NCBI RefSeq assembly: GCF_027244095.1
Contig: NC_069671.1
Location: forward strand, 6,493,001-6,557,000
Reading direction: 5' to 3'
DNA from: Hemicordylus capensis
Taxonomy: Eukaryota; Chordata; Lepidosauria; Squamata; Cordylidae
DNA: 64,000 nucleotides
Of this stretch, positions 10,338 to 32,945 are shown piece by piece; the first letter of the stretch is position 1; every line of letters starts with the position of its first letter. The notes beneath the pieces are model-generated. The model ran no database searches, had not been told where the DNA came from, and worked only from the letters and a program-made list of their open reading frames with translations. The position numbers and the translations under genes are program-made.

Positions 10338-11338
10338 CTATAAAAGAGAATAACCAAATTAACTCCTCAGGACATGCCATGTTAAATCCCTAGCAGAGGA
10401 ATGAGATAGTTAAATCTCACTTGCAAAAAATAACCACAATCCATCACAAGAAATAAATGTTCTTATCAATGCAATGGTCCTCAAGAAATTTAAAAGCCAA
10501 GGTGCTATCTCTCTCGCTTTAGGTTAAGCATACACTAGAAAAATAAAAATAACAGTTGCATAACAATAACATAAAATTTCTGACCACATATGTTTCAATA
10601 GCTGAAAACATGCCACTGCAGTGCAAAATGGCAGGTTCCAAAAGATCATGCCTCAGCATCAAATGCACACATATAGGAGGATATGCACAAGCCATAAGCA
10701 ACACCAGAAAGAGGACATTAAAAACATGCAATCATAAACATACCAACTGGCAAGTTTAATTCCAACAAAGTCAAGATTTACTTCAGAGAAAATAGGATGG
10801 GAGTGTTAATGTGAGAAAACCAGACATTTCTCTTAAATCTCAAATGTGAGATAAAACTCAACTGACCCCTCTAGAATGGGCATTGCTCCTTCTGTGCCCC
10901 TCAGATAAACAGTTATACAGTCTCTTGTGTGCAGTACTGACCGTTATCGGTCAGTACTGCACACAAGAGACTGTATAACTGCTAAGAGATTGGGGTGGGG
11001 GGACTGAATCCTAAAGAATGACTATTCTAGCCAGACACACTGGCAGGATTTTTATAACAGATGTCGAAAACATTTCAGTGGAAAACACAATAATTCCTAG
11101 CAGCATCCAGCCAAAACTGGTCATGACCCAGTGAAATTAACAGGTTTTAAATTATCCTGTTTAAATTACAATGAACTTTGTCTGTTTGATCGCAATGGTT
11201 ATAATCATGCCAGTTGGGATGCTGCTGCCCAATCTATCTCATCACACTAAAGTTAATGGTGACCAAACATCATAGCAATCAAAGGGCAGCTAAATTAATT
11301 ATGACTAAACCCCACTGAAGTGAATGGGACTGAATAGG
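10338..11338 (-). other. TRMT2A intron 1, mostly unique
   Basis: No coding sequence recognised. It contains the 72-bp hairpin at 10910-10981 and otherwise A/T-rich sequence. Confidence 0.6.
10910..10981. repeat. 72-bp near-perfect inverted repeat (34-nt arms, 4-nt loop)
   Basis: The left arm begins 'cagttatacagtctcttgtg' and the right arm ends with its exact complement. The loop is TTAT at 10944-10947. All 34 pairs match by eye. No clear flanking duplication. Confidence 0.92.
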
Positions 11339-11619
11339 AGAGGAGAGCTGATCTTGTGTCAGCAAGCATGACTTGTCCCCTTAGCTAAGCAGGGTCCACC
11401 CTGGTTGCATATGAATGTGTGATGTGTGAGCACTGGAAGATCTTCCCCTGAGGGGATGGAGCGGCTCTGGGAAGAACGAAGATTATTGGCAGCATCTCCA
11501 AGAGATGCTCAGAGAGATTCCTGCCTGCAACTTTGGATAAGCCGCTGCCAGTCTGGGTAGACAAGACTGAGCTAGATGGACCAATGGTCTGACTCAGTAT
11601 ATGGCAGCAGCCTATGTGA
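11339..11619 (+). repeat. 5S-head SINE (plus orientation)
   Basis: 'ccttagctaagcagggtcca' followed by 'ccctggttgcatatgaatg' mirrors 5S rRNA box A to box C. The body and tail 'gaccaatggtctgactcagt' follow. Confidence 0.85.
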
Positions 11620-11829
11620 CTTTGCAATTGACGAACTGGTATCATTGGGCAATATCCAATTAGTGCAAGTGCCATTGTAACTAACTGGACTTGAGTTAAC
11701 TCCTATTAACTTCAGTGGGATTTGGTCACAATTAACTTCAGTCTGGATACCTGCCAGTAAGATCTATTTTAAAAGAGGGGGTCGTTAGAGTATAAAATAG
11801 GTGGTAGGTTGATCCTGGCCTTTCCCTCC

Positions 11830-12520
11830 TCCGCGTTTTCGGGGGGGGGGCGGCTATAAAGTTCACGGTCCCACCATAAGGAAAGGCAAAGGCAGAGGGG
11901 CCCACCATAAGCGAGCGCACTCTTTTCTCTCACCCCCCTCCCTCCGCGTAGGGGACGAAGAGCGCAGGAGCTCCTTGCCCTTTCAGCCGCCTCCCCACCT
12001 GTTCTCCTCGTCACCCCGCGCACACATCCCTCCGCAACAAGGCCAGGAAAGGCTAGAGAGGCGGGGCTTCGTCCAAGGGGGCGGGGTGACGTCCGAGGCA
12101 CGTGCGTGCGTGGCGGCGGCGGCGACGTCACGGCGCGACGGTTCCGAAGGCGGCACAGTTTGCTTTTTCACTTAACGGTTATGTTTGAATCTCCAACTTG
12201 GCCAGGCTTCCTCGTTTCCTAGCGGGAGCATTGTGAATTTTTTTTTTTAAGCCACATAAATACAATCACCGAGTTGCTGTCAGCCCCATTCAGAGTTCCT
12301 CTTTGGCGGCCCCGCCTCCCTTTTCGCCACGCGCGGACGCCATTTTGAGGAGAAGGGGGTTGGAGCCGCGGCCATCGCGTCTCTGTGACAGCAGCAGGAG
12401 CGCGTGTGGCGCAAGGGCTGATGGGAAAAGCCCGGGAGGGTTTTTGCGCGGGGCGGGGGGGGGACTCAGAGAGGCACGAGACGAGGAAGGCGGTCTAGGA
12501 AAGGTGATGGCTGCTGCAGA
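11830..12520. promoter_or_regulatory. CpG-rich block, probable TRMT2A promoter / non-coding first exon
   Basis: Seen: dense CpG, GC boxes, a CRE-like GACGTCAC (12124-12131), CACGTG (12099-12104) and a YY1-type CGCCATTTTG (12338-12347). Minus-strand donor-like strings occur near 11933 (GGTGAGAG) and 11998 (CAG|GTGGGG). Inference: TRMT2A, whose exon 2 needs an upstream non-coding exon, starts here. I cannot fix the start site or choose between the donors. Confidence 0.55.
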
Positions 12521-13079
12521 AACATGCGCAAAAGTGTGCATTTATTATTCTTTTTCTATTACCTGCATCCTCCCGGGATCCGGGCAAGCCTTGGATGGGC
12601 TTCTCTTTGCAGCGTTAAAAGCCCACCCACCCCCATTTATTTATTTAATCTATTCGACTTTTCTTATACCGCCTTTCATAAGGCATCTCAAGGCGGTGCA
12701 CGAAAGTTAACATGCTGAATGATATTTAAAAAACTTAAAAATCAGTTAACAGTAAAAACCATAAAACACACACACAGAGAACACAACCACCCTTTAAAAA
12801 AAAAGACAAGCAGGGACCATATATTCGTTGTATATCTTATTTATTTATTTATAAAGAGCAGCAAAAGAGCCCTATGAAGGGATAGGGCCAATAGCATCTT
12901 TGCATACAGAAAGTCCCAGGTTCAGCCACGGCCATCTCCTTCCTGGAACCCTGGAGGGCTGCTGCCAGTCAGCCGTCTGGATGGGGCGGTGTCTGTCTGT
13001 CTATCACTGGGCAGCTTGCAGACTGAAAATCTATATCCCTTTGCCGTGAGGTCCCACTCTCCCTCCAAGGACCTCTCAG
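12521..13079. other. Repeat-bearing gap inside the divergent promoter region
   Basis: From about 12633 to 12870 is a reverse-oriented L2-like 3' end ('accgcctttca ... aaggcggtgcac'). From about 12890 to 12990 is a decayed tRNA-type SINE piece with B-box-like 'caggttcagcc'. No host coding sequence seen. Confidence 0.5.
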
Positions 13080-13555
13080 TCAGAACCGTGTCCATGCGTT
13101 GGGGTGATCCTCCCAGCGACAACCCTGTGAGGTAGGCAGGCTGGGGAGGCAACGGGGAGAAGGACGCGCAGCCCAACCAACCAGCCCAGGGCTGCCCTCG
13201 CGCGCCAGAGCGCAGGCGCCCCTCAGCTTGAACCAAGGCGCGCGAGGGAGCGTGGGATGCGGGGCAGGGAGAGAGAAGCACGCGTCATTTCCCATCAGCC
13301 CTTGCAGCAACGGCGCGGGCTCGCGCGGATGAGGTAAAAAGCGGGAGGGGGCGGGGCGCCGGAGGAGGACGCGGGAGCAGGCGCAGGAGCGAGCGCGCGC
13401 GCGTGTGTTTGTGTGTGTGTGGAGGCCAACGGCGGAGGGCGCGAGCCACACCGGCGGGCGGACAGTTGGGCCGGCGAGGGGAGCCAGCGAGAGAGACCGG
13501 GCGGCCAGACACCGCACCGACCCACAGCAGGACACCGCGCCCCGCTCTCGCCGCC
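13080..13555 (+). promoter_or_regulatory. RANBP1: CpG-rich RANBP1 promoter and 5'UTR
   Basis: Strongly CpG-rich sequence with GC boxes (gggggcggggcg near 13345) and a short GT run at 13402-13420 leads into the RANBP1 start. CpG richness continues to about 14150 inside intron 1, typical of a housekeeping promoter. The transcription start is not determined. Confidence 0.65.
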
Positions 13556-23887
<10,332 letters not shown>

Positions 23888-24101
23888 ATCATCTTGAGCC
23901 TTGTGTTTTCTTTTTCTTAATTTTTTTTAATTTTTACAAGGGACTTTATAAAAAACTGTATTCCAACATTTGAATTTTTTTTTAAGCTTTTGCCCTTTTT
24001 GAAGAGATCTTCAGAAATCCATTCCCCAGTCATGAAAATGTACTGTGCTAAACTTTCTTTTCCATAGTGGAAACACTTATTTATAGTCATCCAAGAGAGT
24101 G

Positions 24102-24107
24102 AATAAA
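24102..24107 (+). terminator. RANBP1: RANBP1 polyadenylation signal AATAAA
   Basis: A canonical AATAAA lies 215 nt after the stop and is followed by GT-rich sequence. A second AATAAA at 24257-24262 may serve as an alternative, longer 3' end. Confidence 0.7.
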
Positions 24108-24299
24108 GCTTTGAAAATGGTATCAAAGGACATGACCGAGTTTTCTATATGCTTCAAATGCGTGACTGCAATTCTTACATTGGGTTATATTTTTGAGTGC
24201 ATATCTTTAGATGAGATGTAGTATAACTGAATTATACCAATAGAAAAGGTACAAGTAATAAAGATGGATGTTGTCTGTTGTGACTGAAAGCTGTAATGA

Positions 24300-27285
24300 C
24301 TGAAATAAGATACTTTATGCTATGGTTTCTTTCCTTGTAACTGGGATTTGAGTGGACTTCATGCTTTCATGTAGCTTTGTTACAGAAAATAGAAATGCCC
24401 CATAGAATGTAATGCCATAATCCTAGAGAGTTTCCAGCTATGGTGCTTCAACATATTTGTGGTCTCTAATGGCCAGTCGTAGATCAGGCCTGCTCAACTT
24501 AGGACCTCCAGCTGCTTTTGGACTACAACTTCCATAATCCCCAGCCACAGTGGCCAATAGACAGGGATTATGGGTGTTGTAGGCTAACATCTGCAGGAGG
24601 ACCGAAGTTGAGCAGCCCTGTAGATAAAGACTGAACATATACTTTGAACACTTGAGTGAGTGGAGATGGGCATTGACTGGCAATGAAGCAACTTTATATT
24701 GTACTATACTTCAGAAACCTTTCCTTTTGCATGACAAGAATGGAAAATCCGTATGGATCTTGGGTAGTTTGTAGAATAGATGGGACCATAGACATGGAGT
24801 CCTGACTCCTGCTTGACTTTCTAGAACTTCGGTTTAAATCTATTAATTTAGCACAAATATTGAGAATTTTATATTGTATCCAGTTTTGCTGTCTTTATGA
24901 TGGCATGTCCCAGTAACTTTCTGGGAGAGATGAAAAAATTGACTTAGAGTGACTTCTGGCTTTAGGAAAAGGAGCAATCAGCAAAATCTTGGTATAAGTA
25001 TCAAGATCTGACTGCTCAACCCCATCAGGTAAGAGAGAGGGTTTTATTGGCCAAATTGTACGATAAACTATTGAATATTGGAGCAAAAATGTTTTACTGC
25101 CTTTTTAATGCTACTGGTACTAGAAACAGTCACCCCATTGCATTTGCTAAAAGGGTAATCTGTATGGAACTTGTTTCCATCTGCAAGTCATTCTGGATCT
25201 CTACTGGGATACACCAAAAGGTGCTGGTCTAGTACACAGGGCTTGTGCTCATACTGCCAAATTGTGATCATTGCTGATAATGCCAGTCATCAGAATTGTG
25301 GGGAAGAGATGCTCTTGCATACAGCTCATGGCTGCACAAGTGTGTGTCTGGATTGGGGCCTGTCTCCATCCAAGTCTGTTTTTTTATAAATTTATACTGT
25401 CCCGCCTTTTGTTCACTGTGTAATTGCTCCCCAAACAATTTTAGTAGAGATTGTATATCAAGCTTACAAGGTGAGAATAATTGATGGGAGAGTCTTTAAA
25501 GGTTCGAGCTTCCCATGTCTGCATTGACTGTATCTTGAAGTGGGTGTGTAGATATAAAACATTCCTTTCCTTTTGTCTGTAATAGTATGCACAGCACTTA
25601 TTTTGAATGCAAGCCTTACCTCATTCAAATGAATGACAACACTTCAATTTAGTTTAATGGATTTGGGTTGCATTCTTGTCTTTACCTAGAACTATACATT
25701 TGTCCTTGGTTCTCTACTTAAACTAAAATCCAATGTAATTATTGGATGTTCATTAACTTCTTGTTCTTTCCAGATCTTAGTGCATACTGTTAACTACATG
25801 GTATTTTGCTGTTTTATATTTGACTCTTAATGCCTGAGTCGGTTAAGACAGAATATCTTTGGGCCTTTCTATTTTGGAGGGGAAAATACCTCAACTGTTC
25901 CCTTAAGGACTCTTGCCAGTATATTTGATGCTGATTGTATTTGAAGGTTTAAAACATTGTCTGTCTCTTCAGGAAACATAATAGATACTCCATGTGTGAA
26001 AGCCACCGTAAGCAAATTTTGATTTATATTGTCAAAAGGAGGGTGATGCTCACCAAACTAATTTCAAAATAAATTAAACTTAATCATTATTGTTTGCTTG
26101 CTTCAGTTCTTGAAACAGCAAAATATAGGGGTGTTCCAGAAGCAGAAGGCATGATATGCCATATTTTACATGTGCCTTTATTAATTCAGAGCGTTTTTTA
26201 TGGTTGATGGCCTTTGCTTTAAAGTCTTTGCTTTATCCTAGAGTGTGTGTGACACACATGTGTGTCCTCAGACCCCATTGTATACTCTCTGCAGTGAATA
26301 TTCTTTTGCTCTGTACCTGTGGCATTTCACACATTGTGGCTACTCTGTTCAATGATGCCTTGCTGATCAAAAGATGGTGCTTGCATCTTAGCAATAGGGC
26401 ACCTTTTAGCCCTTTGTGCATCCTCCTCTTAAAGAGGGTAGGCTTATGTTGTGTAGAGAAACCTGCCCCTTTGTACATCACCTGCTCATGCCTTTTATGG
26501 GAAAAAATGTGTTTCAAACTGGAACTGAAGCCATACTAATAGGATTAATATCATGCTTCTGTAACTTCATGTATGGAATATTTTTCAGCACATGCAAGAT
26601 TAGTCTGGATATTTGCCACTTAATTCTCAGTTGTGTCTATATCTTTATTCCTTTGGTTTTAATAGTAACAATCTGGCAGTTAGTCTATGTCAACAAACAG
26701 CAGGAAAAAGTATAACTCGATCTTGAGAATGGCACAAATAAAATTCTATTACAAGGATACAGTGGGCAGGATCCAGACTGCTAGTCCTGATAAAGTACTA
26801 TTGAAATAAAGGAGGCAATTTGGTCATGACTCGCTTTAGACCCATTAATTTCAATGGGGCTTGGTCATGACCAACTAGTAGCTATGGCTTCAAAGTGACA
26901 ATAGATTTATTTATTTACATTTCTAGCCTGCCCTATACCCAAAGGTCTCAGAGCGGGTTACAATCAAACAAAATAGACAACTAGTTTTTAACTAGTGAAA
27001 TTTTTAATCATTAAATATGCTAATTAGCAAGCAGATGCAAGAGTGCCCTTGTATCTAGCTTCTATACAAAATCTGATGCCAGCACTTCAGTGCAGTACCC
27101 ATATACTTAACATTTCACACCATAAAAGTGCTGCTTTTAAAGTGGGGAGGATCCAAAGCTGATATTCTTCAGAATCAAAACAGATGGGAATATATTTTTG
27201 CAGTGTTCATTTAAAAAAAAATCTCTTCTTTTGCATCTCTTCAGAAATGTTCAAATTAGTGCTGCTGGGGAAATGTATATCAAAG
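24300..27285. other. Intergenic, mainly unique
   Basis: Contains one hAT MITE (24487-24619) and L2-like tail scraps at about 25375-25450 and 26895-26970. No host exon recognised. Confidence 0.5.
24487..24619. mobile_element. Palindromic hAT-type MITE with 8-bp duplication
   Basis: Ends 'ggcctgctcaactt' and 'aagttgagcagccct'. Flanks GTAGATCA and GTAGATAA agree at 7 of 8. Confidence 0.8.
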
Positions 27286-27293
27286 CTTTAAAT

Positions 27294-27426
27294 CAGAGCT
27301 GCAGAACTTGGGCCCTCCAGCTGGTTTTGGACTACAAATCCCATCATCCCCAGCCACAGTGGCCAATAGAGATGCTGAGATTTGTAGTCCCAACACTTTC
27401 AGGCGGTCTGAAGTTGTGCAGACCTG
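27294..27426. mobile_element. Palindromic hAT-type MITE with 8-bp duplication
   Basis: Ends 'cagagctgcagaactt' and 'aagttgtgcagacctg'. Flanks CTTTAAAT and TTTTAAAT agree at 7 of 8. Confidence 0.82.
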
Positions 27427-27652
27427 TTTTAAATGTTCAGGGGTCAATCATGTCATTAAGCCCCCGGCTAACTAGGCAAAGAGGCACCTTTTAAAGTGAT
27501 GATGGACTCGTATATTTACCAGAGGAAGAACTATCCCTTCCCTATCCAGCCCCTTCTGGTTTCTTTTTTAGAATGGTGACAGGGAAAATTCTTGTGTGTT
27601 TCCTATGTAAACCACTTTGGAAACTTTTTTTAAAATTGAAAAGTGGTGTATA

Positions 27653-28414
27653 CAGGTGAAACTCGGAAAATTAGAATATCATGCAAAAGTCCATTAATTT
27701 CAGTAATGCAAATTAAAAGGTGAAACTGATATATGGGACAGACGCATTACATGCAAAGCGAGATAAGTCAAGCCTTAATTTGTTATAATTGTGATGATCA
27801 TGGCGTACAGCTCATGAAAACCCCAAATCCACAATCTCAGAAAATTAGAATATGATACTCTGAAAAGTATACAGAATATGATACTCTGAAAAGTATACAG
27901 TGTACTGTGCTTGATTGGCCAGCAAACTCGCCTGACCTGACCCCATGGAGAATCTATGGGGCATTGCCGAGAGAAGGATGAGAGACATGAGACCAAACAA
28001 TGCAGAATTGCTGAAGGCCGCTAATGAAGCATCCTGGTCTTCCATAATACCTCATCAGTGCCACAGGCTGATAGCATCCATGCCACGCCGCATTGAGGCA
28101 GTAATTGCTGCAAAAGGGGCCCAAACCAAGTACTGAATACATATGCATGCTTATACTTTTCAGAGGTCCGATATTGTTCTATTCGTCAATCCTTGTCTTC
28201 TTGGTTCCATGTAATATTCTAATGTTCTGAGATTGTGGATTTGGGGTTTTCATGAGCTGTACGCCATGATCATCGCAATTATAACAAATTAAGGCTTGAC
28301 TTATCTCGCTTTGCATGTAATGTGTCTGTCTCATATATCAGTTTCACCTTTTAATTTGCATTACTGAAATTAATGGACTTTTGCACGATATTCTAATTTT
28401 CCGAGTTTCACCTG
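27653..28414 (+). mobile_element. Tc1-like DNA transposon, internally deleted, TA-flanked
   Basis: Inverted repeats of about 200 bp (27653-27852 and 28214-28414) start CAGGTGAAACTCGGAAAATT, flanked by TA on both sides. Between them a transposase C-terminus remains (MENLWGIAERRMRD ... AVIAAKGAQTKY), one base out of frame with its SPDLTP motif. The N-terminal DNA-binding domain and most of the catalytic domain are gone. A 26-bp-scale tandem duplication sits at 27853-27900. Known: the CGGAAAATTAGAATAT end is shared with Tc1 families frequent in fishes. Confidence 0.92.
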
Positions 28415-28882
28415 TATAAAAATAAATACCAAGACAAAATCTTCGGGGGGGGGGGGGTTGTCTGTGCCAGTCTCACATTTGGAACCTTCCAGAGCTTTGC
28501 CTCAGGTCAATTTGGCGGGAAAAAACTGCCCCATTGTGGCATAGCTAGCACTGCTCACTCTCCCTCAGTTTAGGTTTGGGTTTTTTGGACACTTTCTGAA
28601 GAACCTTTCTCTTGGTATTAGTGTCTTCTTACTAGTGTCAAATGAGGGGGGGTCCCTTGTGTGTGTTCCTTTCTATCCTTGTGTTTAATACGTATATCTT
28701 TTACGCAGGGTTTTTTGCCTGCTTTCTGAGGAAAGGAGGTTTACAAAACGTGTGTGTTTCCCTCTAATAGCTTTTTTGTACTAGGTAAGAATCCTGTTAA
28801 AAGAAATGGAAAAGACTCGATAAGTTAGAGCATTTTTATTAGCCCCCAATCCCACCCTGACTGCTGCCATTGACTTATGGCT

Positions 28883-28943
28883 GTTTGTTTGTTTGTTTGT
28901 TTGTTTGTTTGTTTGTTTGTTTGTTTGTTTGTTTGTTTGTTTG
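28883..28943. repeat. (GTTT)n microsatellite
   Basis: About 15 uninterrupted tetranucleotide units. Confidence 0.97.
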
Positions 28944-29436
28944 AAGTGTGCATTATGTGGGTGTTCTTGCAGGACACTCAACTAACAAGCCCCTGTTCTG
29001 TTTAGAAGAACAAAGATCTTTGGTGGGTTTCCATTGTCACCAATTAGTTTGGAAGCTTATTTTATTCTGGAATTATTTTAATCGGGTCTATTAATCAGTG
29101 CTGCTTTGCACTGCAACAGTCCAATAGTGTGTCTCTCGAAAGACGGTTGATCTTCAAAATAAGTCTTAAATGAAGGTTCTTTAACGAGGTGTAGAGCAGG
29201 AATGAATGACTAGGTTTTACTCTGGGTAGAAAATCCAGAGCTCGGCTCCAACGTGAAGCCAAGGAAAAGGCGGAGAACACAATGTGCAGAAAATGAAGAG
29301 GCCAAAACAGTGTGTGTATTTTTAGGAGGCTTAAACAGCTAGCTAGATGGCTCTGTCTCGGTCTCTGACCACAGCATTAGATACATACAGATGTTTATAT
29401 ACATTCAGTATCTTATTAAGTACATAACCCTAATAA

Positions 29437-29660
29437 TAATAATAATAATTACTATTACATTAATATCCCGCTCTTCCTCCAAGGAGCCCAGAGCAGTGTA
29501 CTACATACTTGAGTTTCTCGTTCACAACAACCCTGTGAAGTAGGTTAGGCTGAGAGAGAAGTGACTGGCCCAGAGTCACCCAGCTAGTTTCATGGCTGAA
29601 TGGGGATTTGAACTCGGGTCTTCCCCGTCCTAGTCCAGCCCTCTAACCACGATCACATAC
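29437..29660 (-). repeat. tRNA SINE with L2-type tail (Anolis SINE2-like)
   Basis: Reverse copy: (AAT)n tail, 'ccgctcttcctccaaggagc', 'cagtcacttctctctcagc'-type body and B box 'gatttgaactcgggtc'. Confidence 0.8.
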
Positions 29661-29772
29661 ATCCTATTAGTAGCCAATATCTGTTTGCAAATGTTCATAG
29701 CAGCAACTCAGAACTTAGCTACGTTGTGTTGCCACAGACGCTGGATCACACAAAATGTTTAAAACGTATTAA

Positions 29773-29908
29773 GATGGGGGTTCTCAAACAGTCCCCAGTT
29801 ATTGGACTACAGCTCCCATCATCCCCAGTCATTTGGCCATGGTGGCTGGCGATGATGGATGCTGTAGTCAAACAATATCTGAGGAAGCATGTATGAGAAC
29901 TCCCAATT
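29773..29908. mobile_element. Palindromic hAT-type MITE (diverged)
   Basis: 'gggttctcaaacagtcccc' pairs with 'gcatgtatgagaactccc'; the inner foldback 'cccatcatccccagtc' is typical of the family. Confidence 0.65.
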
Positions 29909-30607
29909 TGAGAATTATTGGTATAAAATGATTGAACATAACATCTTGTGCTAATAATTATGTGAAAACTTTGCAGTTAGATGTTTTTCAAAGACAGTAT
30001 ATGCTTCATAGTGAAATGTTAATCCCCACCCCCAGCCCAGAAGTGGATAATTAAGTGAGCAGAGATTGCGGCACTAGAAATCTAAACTGAAGAGCTGAAA
30101 ACAATTTGTATGTTGCAGAAAGTGTTATTGATGCCAGAATCCATTTGGTGCACATAATTACAACAGTCTTACTTTGAAACCTTATTCAAGTATGAAATGT
30201 CAGCCTTTTAGAAAAGCGCAACATATGCAATTTTATCAACTAGGAGGGTTGGACAATGGATTGACATTTTTCACTTAATTGGTTATGATCTCCAGCATTT
30301 AACACCTATAATTCCCACACCACCCCCAAACCACCTCCATGGTGGACTCAAATGTGCTGGATTATCTTGCAAGCGTATTTGAGGACTAATGTTTTCTATA
30401 TTGGTTACACTGCACTGCTCAAAATTAAATGGAGCTGTAGGAGAAAACTGGCTCTGTGTTCTCAGGGTGTGTTTACATAGCTCCCCTGTTTCTAGGTGAA
30501 TGAATAAGGAATTCGTCTTTACCACCTGAATTATCAAATACTGTGTACAGTATTTTATAATTCAAATGCTGAATTATCAATGTGTACAGGATCATATGGT
30601 ACTGCAT

Positions 30608-31254
30608 CACACACACGCGGACAAATTTGTTGGTACCTCTCCACAAGAAAAAGAAACCCACAATTGTCTCTGAAATAACGTGAAACTGACAAACGTAATT
30701 GGCACCCATCATTGTTTATTCCGCATTTAACAAAAAACAGACTTTGCTTTAGAGTTTTGATGCAACAGAATATTTCAAATAACACAAATGGAAATGGCAT
30801 GGACAAAAAAAATGGGACCCTTAACCTAATATTTTGCTGCACGACCTTTAGAGGCAATCACTGCAAACAAGTGATTCCTGTAGCTCTCAATGAGACTTCT
30901 GCATCTGTCAACAGGTAGTTTGGCCCACTCTTTCTGAGCAAACTGCTCCAGCTGCGTCAGGTTTGAAGGGTGCGTTCTCCAGACCGCATGTTTCAGTTCT
31001 TTCCATAGATGTTCAATAGGCTTCAAATCAGGGCTCAGAAGGCCACTTCAGAATAGTCCAATGTTTTGTCCTTAGCTATTCTTGGGTGCTTTTAGCTGTG
31101 TGTTATTATTTGAAATATTCTGTTGCATCAAAACTCTAAAGCACTCTGATTTTTGTTAAATGCGGAATAAACAAGATGAGTGCCAATTATGTTTGTCAGT
31201 TTCAAGTTATTTCAGACACAATTGTGTGTTCTTTTTTTTGTGGGGTACCAACAC

Positions 31255-31285
<31 letters not shown>

Positions 31286-31312
31286 TGCGTGCACGCATGC
31301 ACGCGTGCATGC
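30608..31312 (-). mobile_element. Second Tc1-like DNA transposon, internally deleted
   Basis: The minus strand codes the transposase end MKPIEHLWKELKHAVWRTHP ... VIASKGRAAKY. Inverted repeats of roughly 165 bp (about 30625-30790 and 31090-31253) share 'ttgaaatattctgttgcatc'. The right end runs into a (GT)n/(GC-rich) tract. Central catalytic sequence is missing. Confidence 0.85.
31253..31312. repeat. (GT)n / alternating purine-pyrimidine tract
   Basis: GT repeats followed by 'gcgcgtgcgtgcacgcatgc', directly adjoining the Tc1 end. Confidence 0.95.
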
Positions 31313-32711
31313 GAAACTAAAAAGTTGCTGGAAATGGGAAAGGTTAACAGAATAGAACAAACATGACATTCTAGTAGTATGTTCTTCATATATTTAACAT
31401 TAACAAGAATCACTTTGAATGTTATGGACAGGCCCAGTAAGAAGTTTGTTTATTGCCATAAAACACTTTGCGAATGCAGTCTCCTATATGTTAAGAGCCC
31501 GTTGAGAAAACTGAGTGTTACAGATTTTTCTGTATTCTACCACTTTAGGAGACAGGCAGTTCTTCATAGTGGGGAAAGCCCTCTTTGTGCATGGAAAAAC
31601 AGGATGTCAGAAGAAGGCTATTGTTTCCTTAACGTGCTGTGCTTGTTTGGTATGTCTAGGGTTTTATTTTTTTATATTTACATGTTTAGAGGGTGCATTA
31701 AAATATCTGACCTCTCCACCTTCAGCCTGGAATGGTACAGTCCAGGGAACACACTAACACCTGAAGATGCAAATATAGCTTTGTGTTTCTCTGCAGGTAG
31801 AAGTGATTTCCATAAGCTGATCTAAAATCCTCAGTTACACAGATATCCTCACTGCCTGAAGCATGAGGAGTTGGCATTAAATGTTTTAAGAAGCAGCCCT
31901 GTTCTGTTCTTAACCGAACTGTTAAGAACCAGACTGTCTACATAATTGAGTATCTTTCTCATATTTTTATGAGCTTGGGCACCAAGCTCATAATGAGAAA
32001 TTTTGTGTGGCTTAGGTGTGTAGTGTGCACATGTTGTAGGTCAACATACAGCTCAGGAGACACTAAGCAGTCAAAATGTCCTAAACAAAACAGATTTGTA
32101 AAGGTAAAACATACTTTTTTTAACATATTGTTTCCAGTGGAATAAATGTGATTACCTGTCGTCAGCAAGCTATAGGAATAAATCATCCTTGAAAGTTTTG
32201 AGCACAATTGAGATTGTCTTCCATTTGTATAAAATGTACACACACACATATGTACAGCTCCCCCCCCCCGCACTTCCCTGGTACACCTACCTCATAATGA
32301 GTGTACTAGGCTGTGTAATATATACACCAATTTTCAGTTTTCCAGGCAGTGTAGAAATATAACTTGTATGGACACAACTACTGCCTGTTTTGTGGAAGAG
32401 ATGTTAAAGTGTTCAGTTTCCAGATATTTTTAGTCATCCAAGCTTCTTGGACTATGTGTGTGGGCATGCGCACCACATTTTGGCTTTCTACATCATCTGG
32501 GAAAACCCGGACGGCAGATATACCCTCATCAATGAGTCAGTGAAGCTCAAATAACTTTAATTACTGGGTGAGTGGTGTTAGCAGAGTTGTCTTTTGAAGA
32601 ATTTCAGTTGGAGTTGCACGTGATAACTGTAACTAAACTTCATTTTAAACTTACATAAATAAGAAAATCTGACTAGAGCAAAACATGCTGGATGAGAGCT
32701 GGAGTGCATAC
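31313..32711. other. Intergenic, no feature recognised
   Basis: A/T-rich, no exon, RNA gene or clear repeat seen. Confidence 0.5.
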
Positions 32712-32945
32712 ACCAGCGTGGTCTAGTGGTTAGTGTGCTGGACTAGGATTGGGGAGACCCGAGTTCAAATCCCCATTCAACCATGAAACTAGCTGGGTGA
32801 CTCTGGGCCAGTCCCTTCTCTCTCAGCCTAACCTACTTCACAGGGTTGTTGTGAACGAGAAACTCAAGTATGTAGTACACCGCTCTGGGCTCCTTGGAGG
32901 AAGAGCGGGATATAAATGTAATAATAATAATAAATAATAATACAC
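32712..32945 (+). repeat. tRNA SINE with L2-type tail (Anolis SINE2-like)
   Basis: A box 'cgtggtctagtggttagtg', B box 'gagttcaaatcccc', body 'gggtgactctgggccagtcc' and end 'gagcgggatataaatgtaa' with (TAA)n. Confidence 0.85.

Noticed and set aside
10325-10357. Upstream in-frame ATG for TRMT2A (MVILFYRAVGI...)
   Set aside because: It lies beyond a good splice acceptor at 10338, so it is intronic; the ATG at 10324 has the better context and gives a TRMT2A-like N-terminus.
28883-28943. Regular repeats that might suggest a CRISPR array
   Set aside because: A simple (GTTT)n microsatellite; no spacers, and the host is a vertebrate.
30826-31026. Open frame MKPIEHLWKELKHAV... as a host gene
   Set aside because: It is the C-terminal end of a Tc1-type transposase flanked by long inverted repeats.
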